Origin: Arcuatula senhousia
Taxonomy: Eukaryota; Mollusca; Bivalvia; Mytilida; Mytilidae
Direction of reading: 5' to 3'
DNA length: 64,000 nucleotides
Assembly (NCBI GenBank): GCA_963971305.1
Contig: OZ020307.1
Coordinates: forward strand, 1,129,501 to 1,193,500
The notes under the pieces were generated by a model. It worked only from the letters and a program-made list of their open reading frames with translations. It was not told where the DNA came from and did no database searches. Every line of letters begins with the position of its first letter. The stretch's first letter is position 1. Positions 13,801 to 25,704 of this stretch are shown one piece after another. Position numbers and translations under genes: made by a program.

Positions 13801-16800
13801 ATAACCCTTCGTCTTGCTACTGCCTATGCTTAGCCCCTACGGCAAAGTTTGGACCGAGCTTTTGGGATTTGCTAGCTCTATGCTAGCATAATCCATTCTC
13901 AAAATCCCCAGCTGGGTAAATTTTTCATTGTTCCACAATCCATGGTCAAAGTAGGGTCCCCCTGGCCATATAACCCTTCGTCTTGCTACTGCCTATGCTT
14001 AGCCCCTACGGCAAAGTTTGGACCGAGCTTTTGGGATTTGCTAGCTCTATGCTAGCATAATCCATTCTCAAAATCCCCAGCTGGGTAAATTTTTCATTGT
14101 TCCACAATCCATGGTCAAAGTAGGGTCCCCCTGGCCATATAACCCTTCGTCTTGCTACTGCCTATGCTTAGCCCCTACGGCAAAGTTTGGACCGAGCTTT
14201 TGGGATTTGCTAGCTCTATGCTAGCATAATCCATTCTCAAAATCCCCAGCTGGGTAAATTTTTCATTGTTCCACAATCCATGGTCAAAGTAGGGTCCCCC
14301 TGGCCATATAACCCTTCGTCTTGCTACTGCCTATGCTTAGCCCCTACGGCAAAGTTTGGACCGAGCTTTTGGGATTTGCTAGCTCTATGCTAGCATAATC
14401 CATTCTCAAAATCCCCAGCTGGGTAAATTTTTCATTGTTCCACAATCCATGGTCAAAGTAGGGTCCCCCTGGCCATATAACCCTTCGTCTTGCTACTGCC
14501 TATGCTTAGCCCCTACGGCAAAGTTTGGACCGAGCTTTTGGGATTTGCTAGCTCTATGCTAGCATAATCCATTCTCAAAATCCCCAGCTGGGTAAATTTT
14601 TCATTGTTCCACAATCCATGGTCAAAGTAGGGTCCCCCTGGCCATATAACCCTTCGTCTTGCTACTGCCTATGCTTAGCCCCTACGGCAAAGTTTGGACC
14701 GAGCTTTTGGGATTTGCTAGCTCTATGCTAGCATAATCCATTCTCAAAATCCCCAGCTGGGTAAATTTTTCATTGTTCCACAATCCATGGTCAAAGTAGG
14801 GTCCCCCTGGCCATATAACCCTTCGTCTTGCTACTGCCTATGCTTAGCCCCTACGGCAAAGTTTGGACCGAGCTTTTGGGATTTGCTAGCTCTATGCTAG
14901 CATAATCCATTCTCAAAATCCCCAGCTGGGTAAATTTTTCATTGTTCCACAATCCATGGTCAAAGTAGGGTCCCCCTGGCCATATAACCCTTCGTCTTGC
15001 TACTGCCTATGCTTAGCCCCTACGGCAAAGTTTGGACCGAGCTTTTGGGATTTGCTAGCTCTATGCTAGCATAATCCATTCTCAAAATCCCCAGCTGGGT
15101 AAATTTTTCATTGTTCCACAATCCATGGTCAAAGTAGGGTCCCCCTGGCCATATAACCCTTCGTCTTGCTACTGCCTATGCTTAGCCCCTACGGCAAAGT
15201 TTGGACCGAGCTTTTGGGATTTGCTAGCTCTATGCTAGCATAATCCATTCTCAAAATCCCCAGCTGGGTAAATTTTTCATTGTTCCACAATCCATGGTCA
15301 AAGTAGGGTCCCCCTGGCCATATAACCCTTCGTCTTGCTACTGCCTATGCTTAGCCCCTACGGCAAAGTTTGGACCGAGCTTTTGGGATTTGCTAGCTCT
15401 ATGCTAGCATAATCCATTCTCAAAATCCCCAGCTGGGTAAATTTTTCATTGTTCCACAATCCATGGTCAAAGTAGGGTCCCCCTGGCCATATAACCCTTC
15501 GTCTTGCTACTGCCTATGCTTAGCCCCTACGGCAAAGTTTGGACCGAGCTTTTGGGATTTGCTAGCTCTATGCTAGCATAATCCATTCTCAAAATCCCCA
15601 GCTGGGTAAATTTTTCATTGTTCCACAATCCATGGTCAAAGTAGGGTCCCCCTGGCCATATAACCCTTCGTCTTGCTACTGCCTATGCTTAGCCCCTACG
15701 GCAAAGTTTGGACCGAGCTTTTGGGATTTGCTAGCTCTATGCTAGCATAATCCATTCTCAAAATCCCCAGCTGGGTAAATTTTTCATTGTTCCACAATCC
15801 ATGGTCAAAGTAGGGTCCCCCTGGCCATATAACCCTTCGTCTTGCTACTGCCTATGCTTAGCCCCTACGGCAAAGTTTGGACCGAGCTTTTGGGATTTGC
15901 TAGCTCTATGCTAGCATAATCCATTCTCAAAATCCCCAGCTGGGTAAATTTTTCATTGTTCCACAATCCATGGTCAAAGTAGGGTCCCCCTGGCCATATA
16001 ACCCTTCGTCTTGCTACTGCCTATGCTTAGCCCCTACGGCAAAGTTTGGACCGAGCTTTTGGGATTTGCTAGCTCTATGCTAGCATAATCCATTCTCAAA
16101 ATCCCCAGCTGGGTAAATTTTTCATTGTTCCACAATCCATGGTCAAAGTAGGGTCCCCCTGGCCATATAACCCTTCGTCTTGCTACTGCCTATGCTTAGC
16201 CCCTACGGCAAAGTTTGGACCGAGCTTTTGGGATTTGCTAGCTCTATGCTAGCATAATCCATTCTCAAAATCCCCAGCTGGGTAAATTTTTCATTGTTCC
16301 ACAATCCATGGTCAAAGTAGGGTCCCCCTGGCCATATAACCCTTCGTCTTGCTACTGCCTATGCTTAGCCCCTACGGCAAAGTTTGGACCGAGCTTTTGG
16401 GATTTGCTAGCTCTATGCTAGCATAATCCATTCTCAAAATCCCCAGCTGGGTAAATTTTTCATTGTTCCACAATCCATGGTCAAAGTAGGGTCCCCCTGG
16501 CCATATAACCCTTCGTCTTGCTACTGCCTATGCTTAGCCCCTACGGCAAAGTTTGGACCGAGCTTTTGGGATTTGCTAGCTCTATGCTAGCATAATCCAT
16601 TCTCAAAATCCCCAGCTGGGTAAATTTTTCATTGTTCCACAATCCATGGTCAAAGTAGGGTCCCCCTGGCCATATAACCCTTCGTCTTGCTACTGCCTAT
16701 GCTTAGCCCCTACGGCAAAGTTTGGACCGAGCTTTTGGGATTTGCTAGCTCTATGCTAGCATAATCCATTCTCAAAATCCCCAGCTGGGTAAATTTTTCA

Positions 16801-19800
16801 TTGTTCCACAATCCATGGTCAAAGTAGGGTCCCCCTGGCCATATAACCCTTCGTCTTGCTACTGCCTATGCTTAGCCCCTACGGCAAAGTTTGGACCGAG
16901 CTTTTGGGATTTGCTAGCTCTATGCTAGCATAATCCATTCTCAAAATCCCCAGCTGGGTAAATTTTTCATTGTTCCACAATCCATGGTCAAAGTAGGGTC
17001 CCCCTGGCCATATAACCCTTCGTCTTGCTACTGCCTATGCTTAGCCCCTACGGCAAAGTTTGGACCGAGCTTTTGGGATTTGCTAGCTCTATGCTAGCAT
17101 AATCCATTCTCAAAATCCCCAGCTGGGTAAATTTTTCATTGTTCCACAATCCATGGTCAAAGTAGGGTCCCCCTGGCCATATAACCCTTCGTCTTGCTAC
17201 TGCCTATGCTTAGCCCCTACGGCAAAGTTTGGACCGAGCTTTTGGGATTTGCTAGCTCTATGCTAGCATAATCCATTCTCAAAATCCCCAGCTGGGTAAA
17301 TTTTTCATTGTTCCACAATCCATGGTCAAAGTAGGGTCCCCCTGGCCATATAACCCTTCGTCTTGCTACTGCCTATGCTTAGCCCCTACGGCAAAGTTTG
17401 GACCGAGCTTTTGGGATTTGCTAGCTCTATGCTAGCATAATCCATTCTCAAAATCCCCAGCTGGGTAAATTTTTCATTGTTCCACAATCCATGGTCAAAG
17501 TAGGGTCCCCCTGGCCATATAACCCTTCGTCTTGCTACTGCCTATGCTTAGCCCCTACGGCAAAGTTTGGACCGAGCTTTTGGGATTTGCTAGCTCTATG
17601 CTAGCATAATCCATTCTCAAAATCCCCAGCTGGGTAAATTTTTCATTGTTCCACAATCCATGGTCAAAGTAGGGTCCCCCTGGCCATATAACCCTTCGTC
17701 TTGCTACTGCCTATGCTTAGCCCCTACGGCAAAGTTTGGACCGAGCTTTTGGGATTTGCTAGCTCTATGCTAGCATAATCCATTCTCAAAATCCCCAGCT
17801 GGGTAAATTTTTCATTGTTCCACAATCCATGGTCAAAGTAGGGTCCCCCTGGCCATATAACCCTTCGTCTTGCTACTGCCTATGCTTAGCCCCTACGGCA
17901 AAGTTTGGACCGAGCTTTTGGGATTTGCTAGCTCTATGCTAGCATAATCCATTCTCAAAATCCCCAGCTGGGTAAATTTTTCATTGTTCCACAATCCATG
18001 GTCAAAGTAGGGTCCCCCTGGCCATATAACCCTTCGTCTTGCTACTGCCTATGCTTAGCCCCTACGGCAAAGTTTGGACCGAGCTTTTGGGATTTGCTAG
18101 CTCTATGCTAGCATAATCCATTCTCAAAATCCCCAGCTGGGTAAATTTTTCATTGTTCCACAATCCATGGTCAAAGTAGGGTCCCCCTGGCCATATAACC
18201 CTTCGTCTTGCTACTGCCTATGCTTAGCCCCTACGGCAAAGTTTGGACCGAGCTTTTGGGATTTGCTAGCTCTATGCTAGCATAATCCATTCTCAAAATC
18301 CCCAGCTGGGTAAATTTTTCATTGTTCCACAATCCATGGTCAAAGTAGGGTCCCCCTGGCCATATAACCCTTCGTCTTGCTACTGCCTATGCTTAGCCCC
18401 TACGGCAAAGTTTGGACCGAGCTTTTGGGATTTGCTAGCTCTATGCTAGCATAATCCATTCTCAAAATCCCCAGCTGGGTAAATTTTTCATTGTTCCACA
18501 ATCCATGGTCAAAGTAGGGTCCCCCTGGCCATATAACCCTTCGTCTTGCTACTGCCTATGCTTAGCCCCTACGGCAAAGTTTGGACCGAGCTTTTGGGAT
18601 TTGCTAGCTCTATGCTAGCATAATCCATTCTCAAAATCCCCAGCTGGGTAAATTTTTCATTGTTCCACAATCCATGGTCAAAGTAGGGTCCCCCTGGCCA
18701 TATAACCCTTCGTCTTGCTACTGCCTATGCTTAGCCCCTACGGCAAAGTTTGGACCGAGCTTTTGGGATTTGCTAGCTCTATGCTAGCATAATCCATTCT
18801 CAAAATCCCCAGCTGGGTAAATTTTTCATTGTTCCACAATCCATGGTCAAAGTAGGGTCCCCCTGGCCATATAACCCTTCGTCTTGCTACTGCCTATGCT
18901 TAGCCCCTACGGCAAAGTTTGGACCGAGCTTTTGGGATTTGCTAGCTCTATGCTAGCATAATCCATTCTCAAAATCCCCAGCTGGGTAAATTTTTCATTG
19001 TTCCACAATCCATGGTCAAAGTAGGGTCCCCCTGGCCATATAACCCTTCGTCTTGCTACTGCCTATGCTTAGCCCCTACGGCAAAGTTTGGACCGAGCTT
19101 TTGGGATTTGCTAGCTCTATGCTAGCATAATCCATTCTCAAAATCCCCAGCTGGGTAAATTTTTCATTGTTCCACAATCCATGGTCAAAGTAGGGTCCCC
19201 CTGGCCATATAACCCTTCGTCTTGCTACTGCCTATGCTTAGCCCCTACGGCAAAGTTTGGACCGAGCTTTTGGGATTTGCTAGCTCTATGCTAGCATAAT
19301 CCATTCTCAAAATCCCCAGCTGGGTAAATTTTTCATTGTTCCACAATCCATGGTCAAAGTAGGGTCCCCCTGGCCATATAACCCTTCGTCTTGCTACTGC
19401 CTATGCTTAGCCCCTACGGCAAAGTTTGGACCGAGCTTTTGGGATTTGCTAGCTCTATGCTAGCATAATCCATTCTCAAAATCCCCAGCTGGGTAAATTT
19501 TTCATTGTTCCACAATCCATGGTCAAAGTAGGGTCCCCCTGGCCATATAACCCTTCGTCTTGCTACTGCCTATGCTTAGCCCCTACGGCAAAGTTTGGAC
19601 CGAGCTTTTGGGATTTGCTAGCTCTATGCTAGCATAATCCATTCTCAAAATCCCCAGCTGGGTAAATTTTTCATTGTTCCACAATCCATGGTCAAAGTAG
19701 GGTCCCCCTGGCCATATAACCCTTCGTCTTGCTACTGCCTATGCTTAGCCCCTACGGCAAAGTTTGGACCGAGCTTTTGGGATTTGCTAGCTCTATGCTA

Positions 19801-22489
19801 GCATAATCCATTCTCAAAATCCCCAGCTGGGTAAATTTTTCATTGTTCCACAATCCATGGTCAAAGTAGGGTCCCCCTGGCCATATAACCCTTCGTCTTG
19901 CTACTGCCTATGCTTAGCCCCTACGGCAAAGTTTGGACCGAGCTTTTGGGATTTGCTAGCTCTATGCTAGCATAATCCATTCTCAAAATCCCCAGCTGGG
20001 TAAATTTTTCATTGTTCCACAATCCATGGTCAAAGTAGGGTCCCCCTGGCCATATAACCCTTCGTCTTGCTACTGCCTATGCTTAGCCCCTACGGCAAAG
20101 TTTGGACCGAGCTTTTGGGATTTGCTAGCTCTATGCTAGCATAATCCATTCTCAAAATCCCCAGCTGGGTAAATTTTTCATTGTTCCACAATCCATGGTC
20201 AAAGTAGGGTCCCCCTGGCCATATAACCCTTCGTCTTGCTACTGCCTATGCTTAGCCCCTACGGCAAAGTTTGGACCGAGCTTTTGGGATTTGCTAGCTC
20301 TATGCTAGCATAATCCATTCTCAAAATCCCCAGCTGGGTAAATTTTTCATTGTTCCACAATCCATGGTCAAAGTAGGGTCCCCCTGGCCATATAACCCTT
20401 CGTCTTGCTACTGCCTATGCTTAGCCCCTACGGCAAAGTTTGGACCGAGCTTTTGGGATTTGCTAGCTCTATGCTAGCATAATCCATTCTCAAAATCCCC
20501 AGCTGGGTAAATTTTTCATTGTTCCACAATCCATGGTCAAAGTAGGGTCCCCCTGGCCATATAACCCTTCGTCTTGCTACTGCCTATGCTTAGCCCCTAC
20601 GGCAAAGTTTGGACCGAGCTTTTGGGATTTGCTAGCTCTATGCTAGCATAATCCATTCTCAAAATCCCCAGCTGGGTAAATTTTTCATTGTTCCACAATC
20701 CATGGTCAAAGTAGGGTCCCCCTGGCCATATAACCCTTCGTCTTGCTACTGCCTATGCTTAGCCCCTACGGCAAAGTTTGGACCGAGCTTTTGGGATTTG
20801 CTAGCTCTATGCTAGCATAATCCATTCTCAAAATCCCCAGCTGGGTAAATTTTTCATTGTTCCACAATCCATGGTCAAAGTAGGGTCCCCCTGGCCATAT
20901 AACCCTTCGTCTTGCTACTGCCTATGCTTAGCCCCTACGGCAAAGTTTGGACCGAGCTTTTGGGATTTGCTAGCTCTATGCTAGCATAATCCATTCTCAA
21001 AATCCCCAGCTGGGTAAATTTTTCATTGTTCCACAATCCATGGTCAAAGTAGGGTCCCCCTGGCCATATAACCCTTCGTCTTGCTACTGCCTATGCTTAG
21101 CCCCTACGGCAAAGTTTGGACCGAGCTTTTGGGATTTGCTAGCTCTATGCTAGCATAATCCATTCTCAAAATCCCCAGCTGGGTAAATTTTTCATTGTTC
21201 CACAATCCATGGTCAAAGTAGGGTCCCCCTGGCCATATAACCCTTCGTCTTGCTACTGCCTATGCTTAGCCCCTACGGCAAAGTTTGGACCGAGCTTTTG
21301 GGATTTGCTAGCTCTATGCTAGCATAATCCATTCTCAAAATCCCCAGCTGGGTAAATTTTTCATTGTTCCACAATCCATGGTCAAAGTAGGGTCCCCCTG
21401 GCCATATAACCCTTCGTCTTGCTACTGCCTATGCTTAGCCCCTACGGCAAAGTTTGGACCGAGCTTTTGGGATTTGCTAGCTCTATGCTAGCATAATCCA
21501 TTCTCAAAATCCCCAGCTGGGTAAATTTTTCATTGTTCCACAATCCATGGTCAAAGTAGGGTCCCCCTGGCCATATAACCCTTCGTCTTGCTACTGCCTA
21601 TGCTTAGCCCCTACGGCAAAGTTTGGACCGAGCTTTTGGGATTTGCTAGCTCTATGCTAGCATAATCCATTCTCAAAATCCCCAGCTGGGTAAATTTTTC
21701 ATTGTTCCACAATCCATGGTCAAAGTAGGGTCCCCCTGGCCATATAACCCTTCGTCTTGCTACTGCCTATGCTTAGCCCCTACGGCAAAGTTTGGACCGA
21801 GCTTTTGGGATTTGCTAGCTCTATGCTAGCATAATCCATTCTCAAAATCCCCAGCTGGGTAAATTTTTCATTGTTCCACAATCCATGGTCAAAGTAGGGT
21901 CCCCCTGGCCATATAACCCTTCGTCTTGCTACTGCCTATGCTTAGCCCCTACGGCAAAGTTTGGACCGAGCTTTTGGGATTTGCTAGCTCTATGCTAGCA
22001 TAATCCATTCTCAAAATCCCCAGCTGGGTAAATTTTTCATTGTTCCACAATCCATGGTCAAAGTAGGGTCCCCCTGGCCATATAACCCTTCGTCTTGCTA
22101 CTGCCTATGCTTAGCCCCTACGGCAAAGTTTGGACCGAGCTTTTGGGATTTGCTAGCTCTATGCTAGCATAATCCATTCTCAAAATCCCCAGCTGGGTAA
22201 ATTTTTCATTGTTCCACAATCCATGGTCAAAGTAGGGTCCCCCTGGCCATATAACCCTTCGTCTTGCTACTGCCTATGCTTAGCCCCTACGGCAAAGTTT
22301 GGACCGAGCTTTTGGGATTTGCTAGCTCTATGCTAGCATAATCCATTCTCAAAATCCCCAGCTGGGTAAATTTTTCATTGTTCCACAATCCATGGTCAAA
22401 GTAGGGTCCCCCTGGCCATATAACCCTTCGTCTTGCTACTGCCTATGCTTAGCCCCTACGGCAAAGTTTGGACCGAGCTTTTGGGATTT
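10816..22489 (+). repeat. Satellite array B: 169-bp monomer, ~69 near-identical copies
   Basis: Uninterrupted 169-bp units (e.g. CCGAGCTTTT at 10981 and 11150) with no difference that I noticed between copies, except the first monomer, which has GGATATGCTAG instead of GGATTTGCTAG. The unit shares CAGCTGGGTAAATTTTT, GGTCAAAGT and CTACGGCAAAGTTTGGACC with the reverse complement of array A but differs over much of the rest, roughly two-thirds identical by eye. It contains a perfect hairpin, TGCTAGC-TCTAT-GCTAGCA. The homogeneity implies very recent amplification or gene conversion, or an assembly effect. Confidence 0.95.
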
Positions 22490-23609
22490 TCTTTTATATT
22501 TGACTTTTCACGCATTGAAAAAAGTCCCCTTAAGATGTTGATAGTTTTGAAGAAAAAATATTTATAAGTCTAAAATAAATATGTTTATTTTGCATTTGCA
22601 CTTTTTCATTTATTCAATTTCAAGGGATGCGTTGGATATCTTGATTTACTGTTTTACTTTTTTAGAACTTTTTTTGAGGATGCCGACCCGGAAGTTAAAC
22701 ATGTTGACCCTTGTGTATGACATAGATATTTGTTTCAATCATTTTCTATGCAAGTTTTCTAACTTTTTATTTGCTATATATTTCCGATGCATTTAAACGG
22801 TAAAATAGGGACGATCATTTATGTTTATATACCATAATTTACCATTTCTTTTGAAATCCTGTACTAAGTCAGGACCATTTTGATCTTCAATTTCTCTGGT
22901 ATATCTTTCTTTTTTTTGTCTTTTCAATTCTTGGACATTTGAGATTGGATCTCCAAGTTAGTTATCTTGTTATTACCTTTATTTTTCATATGGTAATAAA
23001 TTGTTTCTTAAAAAAAACCACCTCAAAAAGTAGTACGGACTGACATAGGTAATTACATGCAAACCCCCGTCCGAACATGTATTCGATAAAAAATTAGTAA
23101 AAATTACTATCCTCGGGGAAGGGAGAGGGTTACTTTTCGTATATTTGAATTCGAAAATTAAATACCTTTTAATATCCCCCCCAAAAAAAACCTTATCCCA
23201 TAATTGACGCTGAAAACTGAAGATAAAGATTGGTATCGTGTATTCATTTCAAGTACAAATACTCAAAAATGGTTATTCAATCAACAAAAATTTTTAAAGA
23301 TGTATGTACAGTATATAAGAAAAGTTTAAAAAATAAATCAATATATAATTATGTTTCTTTATTCTTTCTTAAACTGCGATAAAATGGTTGGTCTTGTCAT
23401 ACAATTAGGAAGTAAATATTCTTAACCTTATTATATCATTAGTTTTTTCCCCAACTAATCACATCAACCTGAAAATGCCGGCTATTCCAGCGGCATGTAT
23501 CATCGCCTTCCACACGTACTAGTATATAGAAAGTCCCCCCCCCTTTTTCCGAGTCAATGTCTAAAAATCCTTGATCAAAAAACAAATATAATATGTCAAA
23601 ATGGTCAAA
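22490..23609. other. Right interior of the giant element, no recognised gene
   Basis: AT-rich sequence between array B and the right inverted repeat. Only short frames occur, none with a recognisable product. Confidence 0.6.
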
Positions 23610-23957
23610 ACCTACCTCTATGGTCTATTTTTAGCCACGACGATTATATTTTTCCTTAAAAAAGTCAAAATTCCGCATCATACACTAAAAAAAACCACGC
23701 CATGCTGGACTTTTAGTGTCAGAGCAGTTAAAGTTTGAAAAAGTTAACAGACGGACGGACGACAAAGATTAATGCTCGCATGACCCTTCGGTTCAGGTGA
23801 GCAAAAATGTGTATAGAAAAATTGTACGATATTGCGATTTTTTGGTTTTTAGATATTACCATTTTCGCGCGTTTTCTTATTGTTCGCTAGCTTATTGTTC
23901 GCTAGCTTGATTTTTGTTATTGTTCGCTGGCTTATTGTTCGCTAGCTTGAGTTTAGT
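23610..23957 (-). repeat. Right terminal inverted repeat (348 bp)
   Basis: Reverse complement of 1895-2241 at about 99% identity, ending ...CTTGAGTTTAGT. Sequence similarity stops abruptly at 23609/2242. Confidence 0.92.
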
Positions 23958-23966
23958 CCTTTTTGT
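23958..23966. repeat. Right 9-bp target-site duplication
   Basis: CCTTTTTGT, identical to 1886-1894, immediately outside the right inverted repeat. Confidence 0.9.
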
Positions 23967-23975
23967 CGCACTTAA

Positions 23976-24530
23976 GGGGGCTCGAGGGTCTAAATTTCTA
24001 ATTATAGATTTTTCTGAAATTTTGCACATTTGTAGTCATTTGTGTATGGATCAAAAATATGCAATAAAAAATGGGGGTCACCGTTCATTTAAGCCCGCTA
24101 TTGAGTTTCTTAAAATAGGCTAAAAACCATCTATTTTATATAGAATATATAGGGAAAATGATAATTTAAAGCTTAAAAATGAAATAGAAAAAAATCTAAA
24201 CAGCAGAATTTCTTCAAATTTGCATAGAATGTGTGTTTTAATGCATTCTTCAAATTGAATCGATAAAAATTTGGGATCACCGTACAAATAAAAAATGAAA
24301 TTAAAAAAACTGTTGAAATTTTGGCATTTTTCACACAAAATATAAAGAAAATGGGCATTTCAATGTAAAACATGACATACAGAAAGAAGTGAACAATAGA
24401 ATTTCTTTCAATTTGGACAGAAGCTGTGATGTATAATGAAATCAGTGACGATGCTACATACATTGGATGGATTGACCGATACAATACCGATGCGCAAAAA
24501 ATATGCGCAAATTTAGACCCGCGAGCCTCC
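23976..24530. mobile_element. TTAA-flanked MITE (555 bp)
   Basis: TTAA at 23972-23975 and 24531-24534 flank inverted ends GGGGGCTCGAGGGTCTAAAT and, on the other strand, GGAGGCTCGCGGGTCTAAAT. TTAA duplications suggest a piggyBac- or Kolobok-like origin. There is no coding capacity. It starts 9 bp past the giant element's right duplication. Interior phrases (GGGTCAC(T/C)GTTCATTTAAG) recur near 35,340, so the family is repeated in this genome. Confidence 0.7.
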
Positions 24531-24534
24531 TTAA

Positions 24535-24936
24535 AGGTTTTTTTTTTTTGGTAGGAAATTCTATCCTTTAAGCTTCGTTTATATTTCATTTATAGTTCAA
24601 AACAGATTTTTCGGAAACCATACTTCAGTAGTTAGATCTTCATGAAACGACGCACCTTCATATTTCTGACAAAAAAAATGAGACATCTCTGACTCCTTGA
24701 TGTAATGCTTGATTTTAATTTTCATTCAAAATATCAAATGTCACACTAATAATCGCAACAACAACGAAAAATAATAACACTTTAAATGTGCAAATTATGG
24801 TAAGTGCTTCGATGAGTTTCAAGAAATTTTGCAAATCTTGTTTAGTGGAAAAAAAGTAAATAAAAATAATGCATTTTATTTTCTTCCGTCGACGGTTTTG
24901 TATACTTGTCCAGGCTTGATAAAAATATCTTTTCAG
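24535..24936. other. Remaining intron sequence
   Basis: AT-rich intron tail between the MITE and the acceptor at 24936. Nothing else is recognised. Confidence 0.6.
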
Positions 24937-25704
24937 GTCCTCATGATGCTGCAGGGGGTCTCCTAAAAAGACAAGCAGACATCGCTGTGTTGAGAGGACG
25001 GGCTTCTATTCAAAACACGTCTGACCTTTTCGAGTTTGCCACAACAAATCTTACCAATACCAAAGCGCATTGCAGACGACGGTTATTCCGCTATGTCGAC
25101 ACCATTCCCAGAGAAAACAATTTACGTTTTGTATAAGATCAGTACATCAGGTTATTGCTACAGCTGGAAATAGTGACTCAATATCAATACGGGAACTTTC
25201 ATGTTTCTCCTGTGATAAATGTGCGAGTGGGATTTTTGGAGAATGCGAAAACCAACTTAAAACTGGGAACTTTACGGAAGAGAAAATTGTACGTGAGGAT
25301 TCAAACCAGTCAGAAGTTTTAGTTGACGATTTAGAAAACGATGGTGCTCAGAGTGTTTATCGGGTTTAGTTACTAAAGGGCAGATCATAGCCGTTTTAGC
25401 AGACGATGAAAACAGCGAGTATTTTTTGCTTAAAGTTGCGAAAGAAAATTTTACGCTGAACAAGCAAAGGTCTGATTCATGGGGCGCCTGTCTGCCAGCC
25501 GGAACTGAAGTTATAAGTGGCTTGTATTACGATAAACATAATTCAAATCCATTGGTTTTTAAACTGGTTCCGAAAAAAATTGCAAATGTTCCGGCTCAGT
25601 CTGTAGTGTATATCTGTTCGGAATTGAATGCCACAACCACTATCAATCTGAATGAAGATGTTCATCTAAATATCATACAATGCCTTAATGAAATGTGTTC
25701 TTAG
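24937..25704 (+). pseudogene. DFSENY-type transposase-like gene, exon 2 (two frameshifts)
   Basis: Starts at acceptor TTTTCAG|G and continues exon 1 with PHDAAGGLLKRQAD, the family's expected GG..KR block. Frame 1 stops at 25136. A second frame continues from about 25125 with RSVHQVIATA and SCFSCDKC (a paired-Cys motif typical of this family's C-terminus) until 25369. A third frame from about 25364 runs through ILE/VAL-rich sequence to TAG at 25704. The two frame changes, plus the one in exon 1, make this a decayed copy unless they are sequencing errors. No polyadenylation signal was identified with certainty. Confidence 0.6.

Larger units (their letters stand above)
1895..23957. mobile_element. 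Giant non-autonomous MULE/foldback-like element carrying satellite arrays
   Basis: The 22,063-bp insertion is bounded by inverted repeats 1895-2241 and 23610-23957 and flanked by a perfect 9-bp duplication. Long inverted repeats with 9-bp duplications are typical of Mutator-like (MULE) and Drosophila foldback/NOF elements. The interior has no recognisable transposase: 2.6 kb of AT-rich sequence on the left, satellite array A (minus orientation), satellite array B (plus orientation) and 1.1 kb of AT-rich sequence on the right. The arrays make up about 80% of its length. It sits in the intron of a transposase-like gene that does not obviously belong to it. Mobilisation in trans is inferred. The superfamily assignment rests on duplication length and TIR architecture only. 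Confidence 0.8.
1844..24936 (+). other. 23-kb intron of the transposase-like gene
   Basis: Donor G|GTAAAT at 1844 and acceptor TATCTTTTCAG|G ending at 24936 join FFATAHAKG to PHDAAGGLLKR through a shared glycine codon (G|GT). Without the 22-kb insertion and one duplicated 9-mer the original intron would have been about 1.0 kb. Confidence 0.65.

Noticed and set aside
4846..22489. CRISPR-like or rDNA-like interpretation of the arrays
   Set aside because: Whole 169-bp units are repeated with no unique spacers, no cas genes and no rRNA similarity.
22581..22796. Hydrophobic 71-codon frame in the right interior of the giant element
   Set aside because: T-rich DNA gives Phe/Leu-rich frames by chance; no supporting signal.
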